A DNA stretch of 64,000 bases from Pachysolen tannophilus NRRL Y-2460 (GCA_001661245.1 KV454012.1:62001-126000), one strand, 5' to 3'; positions 9,117-19,713 are shown, counted from the stretch's first letter. The notes: generated from the sequence alone by a model not told the origin. Numbers and translations: made by a program.

Positions 9117-12100
9117 TCAAAAAGCAGTTGATATTCCATGATCGTCAGTATTACCATTATTATGATTTCTCCTATCACTTTTCACTTCATTAATACTACC
9201 AACTAATATATCCCTCTCGCTATTGTTACTGCTTCCTTCATTTTGAATAACATGCAAAGTATTATTGCTATCTTCAGAGCTCAAACTATCATGCAGACTA
9301 CCACTAGTTGCAACTGATTCTACATCTGCTAATCCATTTTTATGGGCAGAATTATGTATATTTTTGAAGACAGGAACTACCCCAAAGCTAGTGTTTCTTT
9401 TGGTCCTAGCATTTACAGGATCGACAGGACTTGGTATTTCTGGATCATCTAAATAGCTTTTATTGAAAAGTGTAGCATCACCGGGTTTAGTATTATCAGT
9501 AGATTTTTTGGTCTTAATAGTCAATGGTTTATTGATGCTAGAATAATCAGAATTGAAAGTATGCCAAATTGATTCCGACCTTTGCTGTTGTGGCATCGTA
9601 GAAGAATATTTATCACTAACGTCATTATTGGTAGTGGTGGTGGTGATGTTATTATTATTATCGTTATTATTATTACTATTATTATTATTATTAATATTAT
9701 TATCATTATCATTATTGTTGTCAGCTTTATTGTTATTATTCGAGATTGGACCTGATAAATCGTAATTACCAAACATCGAAGTTATATCTATGCTTTCATT
9801 TCTTTGATTAGCTTCATGGTAAGGAGAAGGATGATATAGACCTTCTCTACTTACTGTTTTCGACATTGCCCGAGAAGTGTTCTGTAACAAAGGCTCGCCT
9901 ATCATTGTATCCTGTACAGATGATTGTTGGGACAATTGTGAATGAAATGAAGACACTGAAGAATTTCTGCTTCCAGGGAAATAATTGGATAATCGCATCT
10001 GAGGTCTATCCAATTCAGAAGCGGTCATTTGAGGTCCAACATTAGTGTTATCTAAAGCTGTGGTAGCAGGCAGTGTTCCTGGAGAGCTTGGAGAGCCTGG
10101 AGAACCCAGTTTTGATGTTAACACATCATCAGCTTCAAATTCTAATTCATTCAATATCGATTCTGCTGTAGTCGGTAGCAATTGTCTCGGATGTGGTGTG
10201 TGTTTATTTGCTGATGTTGAAGAATTTTCACCGTCTACCGCTTTTGGTCTTGCAGAAGCGGTACGACCTCTTACTTCAGGTGCCACAGCCGATAAATTCA
10301 ATCTTGAAGATCCTGGAATTGGGGAAGGCAGCCTTGAAATTGAAGCAATTCTTTCCGGGCTAGTGGCTCTCATTATTGAGTTTGGCATATTTGGCGATAA
10401 TCCAGTGAATTCAAAAACGTCACCAATATCGGCTTCTTTATCAAGTTCATCATAAGGAGGTGGTTCATCATCACATGGTGGTGGAGAAAACTCAGCATCA
10501 AAAGGTGGGGGATTCATAGAAGGGCGTCTTAAGAAATGAATTGGTCTTGTCATTCTTTGTGAATTTCCAGAAAGTGTTAATTGGGATGAAGATCCTGTAT
10601 TTGGCAGCAAATCGACATTTTCCGGTGAGTTTACTAATTCCTTTAATATTGGTGATAATACTTGCATTTGTGGTGAAACAACAGGTGAGAATGGTTGAGC
10701 CTGAGGAGATGTTAATTCTGGTGCAATATCCTTTGGTTGATAAATATTTGAAGATAAATGCATATCTGGCACATATACATCATCATGGTATAATCCATGA
10801 CCACGAGGATAATGACGGTCACTTGTCATAATTGAATCTAATGAATTATCAACAGCCACAACACCCGGTGATAATGGAGGAACGTGTAAATAATCATGAC
10901 TATGATCAGGTAGTGAAGCTGCCAGAGAGGTAGTAAATATACGTCCATCATATGAAGGTAACAACGTATTTGCATGAGTTGCCAATGATGAAAGAACATG
11001 GATTGGAGAATCAATAGAAATTTCATAATGTCTTCTTTTCTCTGGGTTTTCTGGGTCTACTTTAGATAATCTAAGACAAATTTTGATCCAATGATGAGAT
11101 TGAATATTTTGATATGAAGTATCTGGATGTAATTTTTGTCTTTCGTTCAATTTTTCTGGAATGAAAACTTGGAATTCCAATTCTTTTGTACTAATTTCGT
11201 TATCTCCTAATAAATTATCATGTCCTTCAAGTGGTTTGTGTTCCAATAATAAATATTTTTTTGTTGGTTCTAAACGATGAACTCTTTTATCCCTACAATA
11301 GTATTCCAAATTTTCTGTTAAATAAACTCTAATTCTATGAAGCTTTACTTTTGCTAATGGAGTTAATCTGAAAGCCAATGGTAAATAAGTATTTAATATT
11401 AAAGCTTTTGAAGCTATTACAATTTCATAATTTAATTGATCTTCCCAATCTCTAGTTATGGCAATTGGTTCATTTTCTGATAATGATAAATCTGATGGAA
11501 TTCTAATTATCGTTATATCCTCTTTCCCAAATAAACTTGTCTTGAAAGCTCCAGCTCTTTCAACAGAAGCTTCCAAAGCATAATCAACAGAACCAAAAGT
11601 TACACCTATTGTCTCAGGTGTAGAAGATTCAATGGGCAATTCAAAGTTATATATATAATCTCCCGGTGGGAAAACCTTATTATCTGAATAGTCTGTTATT
11701 GTAGAAGCAGATTTGACCGATGTCAAGTCATTTGATGAGTTATTATTATTATTATTATTGTTGTTATTATTGTTATTATTATGGTCATTGATGTTACTCC
11801 CTGTCAAATGATTGAATAGATTTGTTGCAGCTGTATTTGACCTCGATCTTATTGGGGAAGGTGATGTAGCTCTTCTCAAGACGCTTGCTATTGAATTTGA
11901 ACTATCTCTATTATTTGCGGTCTCTCTTGATATTGTTGAAGTTAAATTTCTTGATACTGTTGGATCTAAACTAAAAGAAGAAATATCATCATTATCCTGT
12001 GATTGCCTATATATATTGGCACCTTTATTAGGCAAGATCACATCTGATGAAGAATTGAAAAAATTCCATTTATGTTTTAATATAGTATTAATCTCAGCAT

Positions 12101-12404
12101 ATTCTTGCTTTTTTGGAGGTATACCTTCAGGCCACTCTGTACGAGCAAGACCAACAAATTTTAAAGAAATCGATTTAATTTTCACCGGCTTTGTTATCCT
12201 TAAGAACAAAGAACCTCTTAGCATCAGAGGAGGTCTTTCCTTATATTCAGATTCTTCAAATCCTTGAACATATAAAATTTTTTCAGCTAATATAACATAA
12301 AGTTGAACCGACCCGGAATGTGCCAATGGCTTTGGTGGTAATTTCACAGAGGTAGAACTAGATAATGCCTGCTGTGGAAATATGGGGGAATTCACACCAT
12401 TCAT
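9117..12404 (-). CDS. Alpha-arrestin (arrestin-related trafficking adaptor, Aly/Ecm21-like)
   Basis: A 1095-residue ubiquitin-ligase adaptor that recruits Rsp5-type HECT ligases to plasma-membrane transporters for endocytosis. The arrestin N domain occupies about residues 25-260 (HSGSVQLYVILAEKILYVQG, LRGSLFLRITKPVKIKSISL, RTEWPEGIPPKKQE) and the C domain about 290-460. A PPPY motif at 648-651 (EPPPYDELD) and LPSY at 482-485 are the WW-domain contacts. The long Ser/Pro/Asn-rich tail contains polyasparagine and many possible phosphosites. The frame is open to a TTG at 12425, but the first ATG is at 12404. The TEWPEGIPP motif suits the Aly1/2-Ecm21/Csr2 group better than Rod1/Rog3; the exact paralogue is uncertain. 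Confidence 0.88.
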   Translation of the reverse strand: MNGVNSPIFPQQALSSSTSVKLPPKPLAHSGSVQLYVILAEKILYVQGFEESEYKERPPLMLRGSLFLRITKPVKIKSISLKFVGLARTEWPEGIPPKKQEYAEINTILKHKWNFFNSSSDVILPNKGANIYRQSQDNDDISSFSLDPTVSRNLTSTISRETANNRDSSNSIASVLRRATSPSPIRSRSNTAATNLFNHLTGSNINDHNNNNNNNNNNNNNNSSNDLTSVKSASTITDYSDNKVFPPGDYIYNFELPIESSTPETIGVTFGSVDYALEASVERAGAFKTSLFGKEDITIIRIPSDLSLSENEPIAITRDWEDQLNYEIVIASKALILNTYLPLAFRLTPLAKVKLHRIRVYLTENLEYYCRDKRVHRLEPTKKYLLLEHKPLEGHDNLLGDNEISTKELEFQVFIPEKLNERQKLHPDTSYQNIQSHHWIKICLRLSKVDPENPEKRRHYEISIDSPIHVLSSLATHANTLLPSYDGRIFTTSLAASLPDHSHDYLHVPPLSPGVVAVDNSLDSIMTSDRHYPRGHGLYHDDVYVPDMHLSSNIYQPKDIAPELTSPQAQPFSPVVSPQMQVLSPILKELVNSPENVDLLPNTGSSSQLTLSGNSQRMTRPIHFLRRPSMNPPPFDAEFSPPPCDDEPPPYDELDKEADIGDVFEFTGLSPNMPNSIMRATSPERIASISRLPSPIPGSSRLNLSAVAPEVRGRTASARPKAVDGENSSTSANKHTPHPRQLLPTTAESILNELEFEADDVLTSKLGSPGSPSSPGTLPATTALDNTNVGPQMTASELDRPQMRLSNYFPGSRNSSVSSFHSQLSQQSSVQDTMIGEPLLQNTSRAMSKTVSREGLYHPSPYHEANQRNESIDITSMFGNYDLSGPISNNNNKADNNNDNDNNINNNNNSNNNNDNNNNITTTTTNNDVSDKYSSTMPQQQRSESIWHTFNSDYSSINKPLTIKTKKSTDNTKPGDATLFNKSYLDDPEIPSPVDPVNARTKRNTSFGVVPVFKNIHNSAHKNGLADVESVATSGSLHDSLSSEDSNNTLHVIQNEGSSNNSERDILVGSINEVKSDRRNHNNGNTDDHGISTAF

Positions 12405-13157
12405 CTTCCTGGTGATTATATCCAATCTAATCTATAATATGATTTGTTGTATAACCGCCGTTTGATTTCTTTTTTTTTATAATATTATATTACTATCTGG
12501 TACTTATCCGGCGTTATATTTTAGATAACCAGCAGAGAAATAATAAAAACTGAGAAATTGAAAATTAACATAGAAAAATAGAAAGTAGTTCACTAAAAGC
12601 ACAAAAGTACTTAAATGGAAATTTGAGCCATTTTCAGGTCTTTTTTTTTTTGTTTAAAGAACAAGAAAAAAGTTAAAAAAAAATGTAAAATAAAGGTAGT
12701 GTGTTAGTTGTCCAATACGTTCGGATATGGAAGCTATTTTTTTTTTTTTTTCTTTTCCTTTTTTTCCTTTTTTTCCTTTTTTTTGCCTTTTTCGAAAATG
12801 CTAAATTAGTTTCCCAATTAGGCAGTTAGGCATTAGGCATTAAGCAATTAGGAAATGTGTTCCAAACACCCTAGATTACAAGGGTATCTTCTTTATACAC
12901 GTGAATAAATCCAGTTTTAACAGTTTTTCTCTCTTTTTTTTTTTTTATTTAAAAAAAAAATCTTGCCCTTCTGCCCGTCTGTCATTTCCAAAATTTCAAA
13001 AAAAAAAATTTTTTTTGATTTTTTTTGATATTTAAAACTTGCATCTTGCATGAATAAAGGTGCGGCTATTAAACTAGATGAATGCAGAATTACAAACCTA
13101 AAAAGAAAAGAAAAGTTATATATCTATAATTGGATACTATTATTATATTATTCCTAT
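12405..13157. promoter_or_regulatory. Upstream region of the alpha-arrestin gene; T-tracts, TTAGGCA repeats, CACGTG
   Basis: A 753-base intergenic stretch. It contains long T and CTTTTT-type pyrimidine tracts (about 12738-12790, 12934-12950), imperfect direct repeats of TTAGGCA at about 12819-12850, and a CACGTG E-box at 12898-12903. All lie upstream of the minus-strand arrestin gene and downstream of the 14273 gene, so they most likely belong to the arrestin promoter. No gene was seen. Confidence 0.4.
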
Positions 13158-14273
13158 TTATTTTCTCTTATTCAGTACTAGTTCACCCAACAAAGCAAAT
13201 AATAACAAGACCATGCATTCCTCGATAAACCCAACACCAAGGTAAATTTTCCAATCACCTAATAAGATGGTATACTTGTAGTCACTTTCATTAATAGTAC
13301 CATCAAAGACATAACCATGGAATTTTAAAGCTCCACATAAGGAATATATGATTCTTAGAAAAAGGAAAACTTGAACTGCAAATAAGATGTATAAAACTGG
13401 TCCAACTGAATATTCAGCATCTTTTGAATCTTTTGTTTTTAAATATATGGTGAATTTCATCACTAATAAGAATAATGCTGCTAATGCAGATGCCAAATAT
13501 AAGAAAGATGCAGCTATCAAGACTTTTTTCGCATCTTGAGTGTCCTGTGATGATAAGCCAGCACCAATCAGAGATAAAATAATGGCAATTCTAGTTAACA
13601 TAGCAGTAATTCTTTGTAATAATGGCATTGCATATTTTGAATTATTTGCATTATTTGGACCACCATCATTAGTTTTTTTTTGATGAATAGTAGATTCTCT
13701 TGATTGTTTATTTTTAGCCTGCATTTCTAAAACTGTAGTAACCAGTTTTTTCAATAATCCATAAATAATAGAACCAGGTAAATACCTTGCCCTTGAATAT
13801 GATCCTCCTTTTAAAGTGTCAACATCAACTTCTGGATCCTCTCGATGCTTATACGTTTCATAGATATAACCATCATCAACAATTTCAGCATTATTATCGC
13901 TAACATCTCTATCAGAAACATCAATATAACTTAAGAAAAATGACTCAATTCTCAATAAGAAACCAAGACAAACAGAATCTAAAACTATAGAAGCAACACT
14001 AAGACCTATTAAAGTATTAGAAGAAGCATTATTCAATCCATATAACAAGACACCACATATACCACCGCCAACTTTAAATGAACAATATAATGAAAAAAGG
14101 AAAATAAATGGGAAAAAATAGAAAAACCTGCCAATTAAGCCACCTTTAGGTGCCAATCTCTTTTCTTTTGAGAATCTGTGACATACATAACCCAAGTGTA
14201 CGGCTAATAAAAACGCAACAGCATAGTAAAATATTTGAACATATGAAATAACTTTCCAACCACTAACAGACAT
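13158..14273 (-). CDS. Multi-pass membrane protein, DUF7702-like fungal family
   Basis: A 371-residue integral membrane protein with about seven hydrophobic segments: residues 8-28, 46-66, 74-92, 95-118, then after a hydrophilic loop (about 125-215) at 220-240, 252-272, 290-310 and 340-365. The N-terminus (SGWKVISYVQIFYYAVAFLL) and overall layout resemble the fungal seven-helix family labelled DUF7702, whose function is unknown. The cytosolic-looking loop carries KHREDPEVDVDTLKGG and RARYLPGSIIYGLL, a pattern common in that family. The start is the first ATG. It is divergent from the Zn2Cys6 gene at 14772 across a 500-base region. The family assignment is from memory of pattern and could be wrong; the membrane topology is secure. 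Confidence 0.7.
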   Translation of the reverse strand: MSVSGWKVISYVQIFYYAVAFLLAVHLGYVCHRFSKEKRLAPKGGLIGRFFYFFPFIFLFSLYCSFKVGGGICGVLLYGLNNASSNTLIGLSVASIVLDSVCLGFLLRIESFFLSYIDVSDRDVSDNNAEIVDDGYIYETYKHREDPEVDVDTLKGGSYSRARYLPGSIIYGLLKKLVTTVLEMQAKNKQSRESTIHQKKTNDGGPNNANNSKYAMPLLQRITAMLTRIAIILSLIGAGLSSQDTQDAKKVLIAASFLYLASALAALFLLVMKFTIYLKTKDSKDAEYSVGPVLYILFAVQVFLFLRIIYSLCGALKFHGYVFDGTINESDYKYTILLGDWKIYLGVGFIEECMVLLLFALLGELVLNKRK

Positions 14274-14455
14274 TCTTTCTTTCTTTCTTTCTTTGCTTCT
14301 TGATAATAAAACAATTCCTTGATTCTTGAATAAATCTCAAATTTTCTCAAAGCCGTACCTTCACCTCTTTATACCTTTCCCAATTCTCTTCTTTTCCATC
14401 ATCTTTTGATGGTTGACGCAGGTAAAGGACGCAGGTAACAGATTTATTTAAAACG

Positions 14456-14469
14456 CGATTACGTAATCG
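14456..14469. promoter_or_regulatory. 14-bp palindrome containing TTACGTAA (Yap/CREB-type bZIP site)
   Basis: CGATTACGTAATCG is a perfect palindrome centred on TTACGTAA, the preferred site of Yap-family bZIP factors in yeasts. It sits about 190 bases upstream of the 14273 minus-strand gene and 303 bases upstream of the 14772 plus-strand gene, so it could serve either. The surrounding region (14274-14771) also has a TTTC repeat at 14274-14297 and TAAT repeats near 14520. Confidence 0.5.
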
Positions 14470-14771
14470 GGAAGTTTTCTAAAATAGTCACTATCTCCAT
14501 GAGTAAAAGGCAAAGTATTAATCAAATAATTAATTAATTAATACCAATTTTTATTATCTATTCTAATTCTTTATAATGTGAAATTGTTTGGTGGTCATTA
14601 TTATTGAAAAAGAAAGAAAAATAGGAAAGCCAAAAAAAAAAATATTTTTTGGGTTGTTAATAATTCTATTGTTCTTACTTACCGATTATCTAATCGCATC
14701 AAGTTTAAAAATTGAAAAGGCTTATTTATTATCTTTATATAAACTGACTCAAGCTTGTGACAGGGTAAAAA

Positions 14772-16487
14772 ATGGATGAGATAGGTGTTGAAGATATTTT
14801 ATGCTCGTCATCCGAAGGTTCTAGTGTTTCAGACAATATTGATTTGATTGAGTTGATTGAATCTATAGATGTTGGTGATAGGGTTGATGGCGTCAATGCA
14901 TCATTTCGTGAACCATCTTGTGATGACTCTTTAGAGATGAGACACCATAAAAATTCTAAAAAATTCAAAAATAAAGATGAGATTTCAAATATTAAAAATA
15001 AAACTAAAAAAAGACGACCCCCATCATTAAAGAATCCTGCTTGTCTTAGTTGTAAGAAATTGAAAATAAAATGTGATCGTGTTAAACCAAAATGTGAATA
15101 TTGTCATCATACGGGGAGAAATTGTACTTATCCTGTTCTTCTGATAGAAAATTTGAATTATAATCATAATTCTTCTTTTAAAAATAAGAAAAAATTACAA
15201 AAAAAATTACAAATGGATTTAAAATGTGCTGAATTCTTGGTAAATCAAAGAAATTCAAATACTTTACTTTTAAATGTAACTCTGACAGAATTACAATTGT
15301 TACTGTTTTATAGGGATTTTAACCTGCAATGGTTTTGCTGCGAGGAAAATCCAGAAGCTCTGAAAGTTTGGAGTGAAACGGTTCCCGCATTATGGAAGGA
15401 AAATAAAAATATAAGAGATGGAATATATTGTATTAGTTCGATCCGTTTATGGTCTGAATACGATTTAAACTCTTTGCAAAATGTTCGTTTAAATCAAGAA
15501 GATGAATCCTTGTATGAATATACGGGGAAATATTTTGGTTTATGTATACAACTGTTACAAGAAGTTTGTTCTGCAATAATAAACACTAAAAATCAAAAAG
15601 ATATTGATGATAAAGTTGGTGAAATTATGGTTTTAAATTATATAATATTTAGCTTCTTGGGTATACATCCACACAAAGTGGTACCTTTAATTAATTTGAA
15701 AGGATTAGGATTTGATTTTGATGATCGGCTCATGTTCAACGTAAATGATAATGATAATAACAATGATAATGATAATGGTAAATTTGATTGTGATTATGAT
15801 GATGATGGACTGGATATATTTTCAATAGTAAGCGGGTTTAAATCATCAATGGCTGCATGCTTTGATAGAGTTGTAGCTTCTGATTTCAAAGCTTTATTAT
15901 ATTTGAAAGAAAGAATTCGCCCTGAAGAAGACATGAATTTTACCGGATTTTCCTTCATTTCACATTTATACTCAAAATTAGATCGGGTAAAATTATGTTT
16001 TTCAACAGATGAATATAACACTTTGCATCAAACTATCAAAGAACTAGAAGTTTGTGCTTATAGGTCAACAAAATTTGAATATCTGTTTCCATTATTTCGT
16101 TTCCTATTCCATGTTCCCTCAAATTTCAAGACAATTTTAAAAAATGGAAATATTTTTGCAATGAAAGTCTTATTCATCTATTCATGTGCTTGTGTATTAA
16201 CATGTTTCCATCTTTTCAAAGAAACAAATATTTGGGTCGATTTCATCTATTTTTACAGAAACTTAAAAGTTGCAGGTAATTATCAAAAAAGAAATAAATT
16301 TAGAAACATTTACAATATTGATACCGGTATGAATAATATTGATTATGAAAATGTTTTATACGATACTATTTTATGGGATTCAGATGATCAAAAACTTTAT
16401 AACTTTGTATTTGACTCTCGGTTCCAGTTAACAAGGCACAACGAGATTGAAAGTTTATTTCAAAAATTAGAAGAGCTACATATTTAG
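14772..16487 (+). CDS. Zn2Cys6 transcription factor, Upc2-like group
   Basis: A 571-residue nuclear regulator. The binuclear zinc cluster lies at about residues 91-118: PACLSCKKLKIKCDRVKPKC then EYCHHTGRNCTYP, with all six cysteines in the expected C-x2-C-x6-C-x6-C-x2-C-x6-C spacing. The middle region begins LNVTLTELQLLLFYRDF and continues with WSETVPALWKENKNIRDGIY and RLWSEYDLNSL, a layout typical of the sterol-uptake-control (Upc2/Ecm22)-like zinc-cluster family found in many copies in yeasts. An acidic N-terminus (1-65) may be an activation region. The ATG at 14772 is the first in frame. A decayed relative is found 2.5 kb downstream (19000-19713), pointing to a past duplication. Targets are unknown. 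Confidence 0.85.
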   Translation: MDEIGVEDILCSSSEGSSVSDNIDLIELIESIDVGDRVDGVNASFREPSCDDSLEMRHHKNSKKFKNKDEISNIKNKTKKRRPPSLKNPACLSCKKLKIKCDRVKPKCEYCHHTGRNCTYPVLLIENLNYNHNSSFKNKKKLQKKLQMDLKCAEFLVNQRNSNTLLLNVTLTELQLLLFYRDFNLQWFCCEENPEALKVWSETVPALWKENKNIRDGIYCISSIRLWSEYDLNSLQNVRLNQEDESLYEYTGKYFGLCIQLLQEVCSAIINTKNQKDIDDKVGEIMVLNYIIFSFLGIHPHKVVPLINLKGLGFDFDDRLMFNVNDNDNNNDNDNGKFDCDYDDDGLDIFSIVSGFKSSMAACFDRVVASDFKALLYLKERIRPEEDMNFTGFSFISHLYSKLDRVKLCFSTDEYNTLHQTIKELEVCAYRSTKFEYLFPLFRFLFHVPSNFKTILKNGNIFAMKVLFIYSCACVLTCFHLFKETNIWVDFIYFYRNLKVAGNYQKRNKFRNIYNIDTGMNNIDYENVLYDTILWDSDDQKLYNFVFDSRFQLTRHNEIESLFQKLEELHI

Positions 16488-17074
16488 CTTTATGCTAATA
16501 CAACGTTACAAAAAAAAAATTTTTAAAAATGTATACCATTTATAATAAAATTTATGTTATTGTTTATGAAGATTGCCAGTAGAAGTGTTTTTCAAAGGTA
16601 TTCTCCGTTTATTAACTTCTTTTTTTAGATTCCAAAATTTTCACTTGCTTCGATGACAAATTTAATAACGATACTTTTAGTAAATGATGCTTATGTAGAA
16701 AACGTTTTCACTAAAAATAAACAGCAAATAACTATTTCTAGAAAATATTGAACAATTGGTTACACCAATATATTTTCTTTTCAAAAGATTTAAAAGGAAT
16801 TGAAAAATAAAGTTTCGGTTCGTACTTATTTTAAATTAGAGTTATTTATATATCAACAGATGATTAAGACAAGATGCTGAAATTTGTTTTAAAAATAGAT
16901 AGGATGATGACCTTGTGTTTTTCTATAATTAATACTTTGACTCGGTTATTGAGTTATTGAGTTATAGAAGAATTAAAGAAAAAAAAATATATAAACCCTT
17001 TGAAACTCCCATCTTTTCGTCTTCAGAATTATCTGTAATAGCAATTTACTTATTATTGATAACATTAAAAGAAA
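16488..17074. promoter_or_regulatory. Promoter region of the secreted-protein gene with TATA box at 16988
   Basis: 587 bases between two plus-strand genes. A clear TATATAAA box lies at 16988-16995, 80 bases before the ATG at 17075, which suits a strongly regulated gene. GAGTTATTGAGTTAT direct repeats occur near 16948-16966. No RNA gene was seen; a TGATGA-like C box at 16907 has no partner D box. Confidence 0.5.
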
Positions 17075-17536
17075 ATGAAATTTACTTTATTAACAGCTTT
17101 ACTTTCGCTCGCATCTATCGTTTCATACGGCGTTGAAGGTGCAACTTCAACTATTGAGTTGAAGGCAGTCTCTAATAATTCAGCAGTCAATGGTTTGGGT
17201 TTGTCTTCAGTTCATGAAGGTGCTGGTATTAATTACTTTTTCTTAGGTCAAGGTTCTGAAAAGTTAACTTATGATGGTGTTAGCACAATTTACGTTGAAG
17301 ATTCTTTACATCAAACTTTTCAAGTTGATAGTTCAATTCTTGAACTTTCTGTTACTACCACCTATAATCATTGGACTTTTGACAATAATAATTACTTAGC
17401 TCTCAACGGTTCAACAGATGGTTTTTACGCATGCAAAAACTTTAATGATCCTTACAGTTACTCTTCAAACGAGTATGGTGTTCTTACAGAAAAGGTCAAC
17501 TCTGATTGTTTACCAATTAAGATTTCCAAGGCCTAA
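17075..17536 (+). CDS. Small secreted protein, possible PhiA-like cell-wall protein
   Basis: A 153-residue predicted extracellular protein. Residues 1-22 form a classical signal peptide (MKFTLLTALLSLASIVSYGV) with likely cleavage near EGA. The mature part is beta-rich looking, with aromatic-glycine patterns (INYFFLGQGSEKLTYDG, FDNNNYLALNGSTDGFYACK) and two cysteines near the C-terminus (FYACK and SDCLP) that could form a disulphide. Two possible N-glycosylation sites are visible (NNSAV, NGST). There is no GPI-type hydrophobic tail. The pattern recalls fungal PhiA-like wall proteins, but I hold that loosely. It has a good TATA box 80 bases upstream and a long empty downstream region. Confidence 0.75.
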   Translation: MKFTLLTALLSLASIVSYGVEGATSTIELKAVSNNSAVNGLGLSSVHEGAGINYFFLGQGSEKLTYDGVSTIYVEDSLHQTFQVDSSILELSVTTTYNHWTFDNNNYLALNGSTDGFYACKNFNDPYSYSSNEYGVLTEKVNSDCLPIKISKA

Positions 17537-18999
17537 ATCGAGTTAAATAAAAAAAAAAAAATTCAAAAGCACCGTTTTTTTTTTTGCATTCTTGTTGAAG
17601 CAAGTTAGATCTTTTTTTTTTTCAAGGTGTGCTATTCAGTAATTAAATCTATAGCTTTATTTTCCCATTTTCTAAAACTTCTTCTTTTTTTTTCTTTTTC
17701 ATTTTTTTCATTTACTCTTCATTTTTAGTTAAAAATAAAAAAACTTTTCTATAACAAAATATCAATAACCAATTACGTTGAAAATAAAGTAAGAGTTCCT
17801 CCCCCCAAAAAAAAGAACTTTTCTTTTTTCTTTCAGGGACCGTTAGCCTAAATTATCGTTGACCTGAAATACGGTTTGAGAAAAAACACACAAGATATAT
17901 TAATTATTGAATTACTTACTAACTTTTGTCTAGTACCATTTATCCAATTTATCCAATTTATTCAATTTATTCAATTTATTCAATTCATCAACTAATCCAT
18001 TTTCAATTATGAATAAAAATAGGTATTTTTCTTTTCCTTTTGGAATAGATGCATATAGATGCATATAAAGAAATTTAAGCTGCTTTCTATTTAAAGATCA
18101 TTTTAGTGCTTATTATTGTTATTATAATTATTCAGGGTCCAGTTGAAACCTTTTTAGAAATCTTTAGTAACGTAATTTTTTAATCTTAAAAATGCACTTG
18201 AAAATTGATTTGATTAGTCAGTTTCTTGTGAGCTTGTAAAATACGTTACAAGAATCTTAGTTCGATATTAAACTGTAATATATTTTCCATTGGCTTATTC
18301 CCACAAACTTTGGAATTAGTTTTTACAATTCAACGAGTTTTCAACTAGCAATTTTTTTTTTAAAAAGTTGTTTCTCAATTAGAGGCATTAAGCACTTTGA
18401 AGTATTTCCACTATTCTTTTTTTTTGCCAAAAATGATTTACAAAATAAACATTTTTCAGGGAAATACCTTTTCTATAACATCTTTGACTCGACTAATTTA
18501 TTAAAAGGTGAGGCGTATTTTTGATTAACGCACCCTTGCATACACCATTTCTTCTTCTCAGTAAGGAATAGAAACAAATATGCATGACAAGTACAAATAT
18601 AAATAATACCATAGAAAAAAGAAAAAGCAAAAATAAAATACAGAAATGAAAGAACTTCAGCTAAACTAAGACAAAAATTAAGAAATATGCTTGTATTTCA
18701 AGAAAACTCACTCAAAACTTTTTCAAATGGTATCAGTTCCTGTTATATGATTTTATTGGTATTAAAGATTGGTTCCAGTTAATACTTATGTAAGCGGGAG
18801 ATTACGTAAGTCATCATATATTTAATACCGGGAAATCTATAATTCATTACTATAGACAGAGGGCAGTAAGGTTAAAAAGCTTTCAGCTCAATTAGTTTGA
18901 AGACGTGTCGGAACACGTATTTATTTTTTGTTTTTGAGCTTCGGTGATTGAGAATAATGATTATACTATGATACTATGACTTTGATACCACCCAGATGG
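17537..18999. other. 1.46-kb region without a gene; one TTACGTAA site at 18802
   Basis: Contains poly-T and poly-A runs, direct repeats of TTATCCAATTTATTCAATT type (17938-17985) and no coding frame of note. A TTACGTAA bZIP-type site at 18802-18809 lies about 200 bases upstream of the decayed zinc-cluster gene, echoing the site upstream of its intact relative at 14772. No tRNA (no A/B box pair) was found. Confidence 0.5.
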
Positions 19000-19713
19000 T
19001 GAGATAGCAGATATTTGGAATTTTAACAGTACCAAATCTATGGAAACTATGGAAAGAAAATACTATAGTTCGAGATAGCATATATTGTATGTCTTCAGTC
19101 TATTTGTGGTCTAAATATGATTTAAATTCTTTAAAAGATGTTCGTTTGGAAGATGAACAACTTACTCTTTGCGAAAGTTCAGGCTTATACTTTAATAGTT
19201 GCTTGAAACTATTGCAGAGTTTGTGCATGGAATTAACTAATAATTCACATCAAAATATGAATGATAATGATGTTGGATTTGTTGCAGTTGTAAACTACAT
19301 TTTTTTTGCTTTCTGAAGTATTCATCCACATTAGTGTAATTCCCTTGGTTAACATACCTAGATTTAATAGTAACAATATGGTTTACGAAGAAAATAACGT
19401 GGACTTGAATTAGTCAAGGAGTTTAGAAGCTTCACAGAGATTTGCTTCTCAATGATTGTATCTTCACAATTCAAATCATTATTTTTTTTTGATGAGGAAA
19501 TTTACAAACTTTTTCCCTTTATAACCGATTTGTCTAAAAAATTGGATATGATTAAAAGTTATGTTCCAAAAAAGAATTTCAAACTTTAAGTATTGCTATG
19601 GGATTTTTTATGATCAACAACTTTTTAATCTCGTTTTCCAAGGTCAATTCATATTAACTAATTGTCGTGAAATTAATACTTTATATCAAAAATTAAAAGA
19701 GTTAGGTATCTAG
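19000..19713 (+). pseudogene. Decayed partial copy of the Zn2Cys6 regulator at 14772
   Basis: Translated pieces line up in order with the intact gene. VPNLWKLWKENTIVRDSIY and VYLWSKYDLNSLKDVRLE match VPALWKENKNIRDGIY and IRLWSEYDLNSLQNVRL. FFAF then SIHPH matches FSFLGIHPH. FRSFTEICFSMIVSSQFKS matches GFKSSMAACFDRVVASDFKA. The last 12 residues before the stop, INTLYQKLKELGI, match IESLFQKLEELHI. The zinc cluster and first third are absent, the frame changes between blocks (near 19035 and after 19316), in-frame stops occur after the HPH block, and about 120 codons of the middle are missing. An open stretch of 75 codons remains at 19089-19316. A host-gene relic, not a functional regulator. Confidence 0.85.

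Noticed and set aside
9553-9765. Leucine/valine-rich frames opposite Asn-rich coding repeats (also near 3810, 36024 and elsewhere)
   Set aside because: They are antisense readings of AAT/AAC repeats in real genes.
16903-16970. A possible C/D box snoRNA from a TGATGA word
   Set aside because: No D box (CTGA) at a suitable distance and no flanking terminal stem.
18257-18290. A tRNA B-box-like TTCGAT word
   Set aside because: No A box upstream and no cloverleaf pairing could be drawn; no other tRNA candidate was found in the window.
17537-18999. LTR or other mobile element in the long empty region
   Set aside because: No paired terminal repeats, target-site duplication or reverse-transcriptase/transposase-like frame could be seen.
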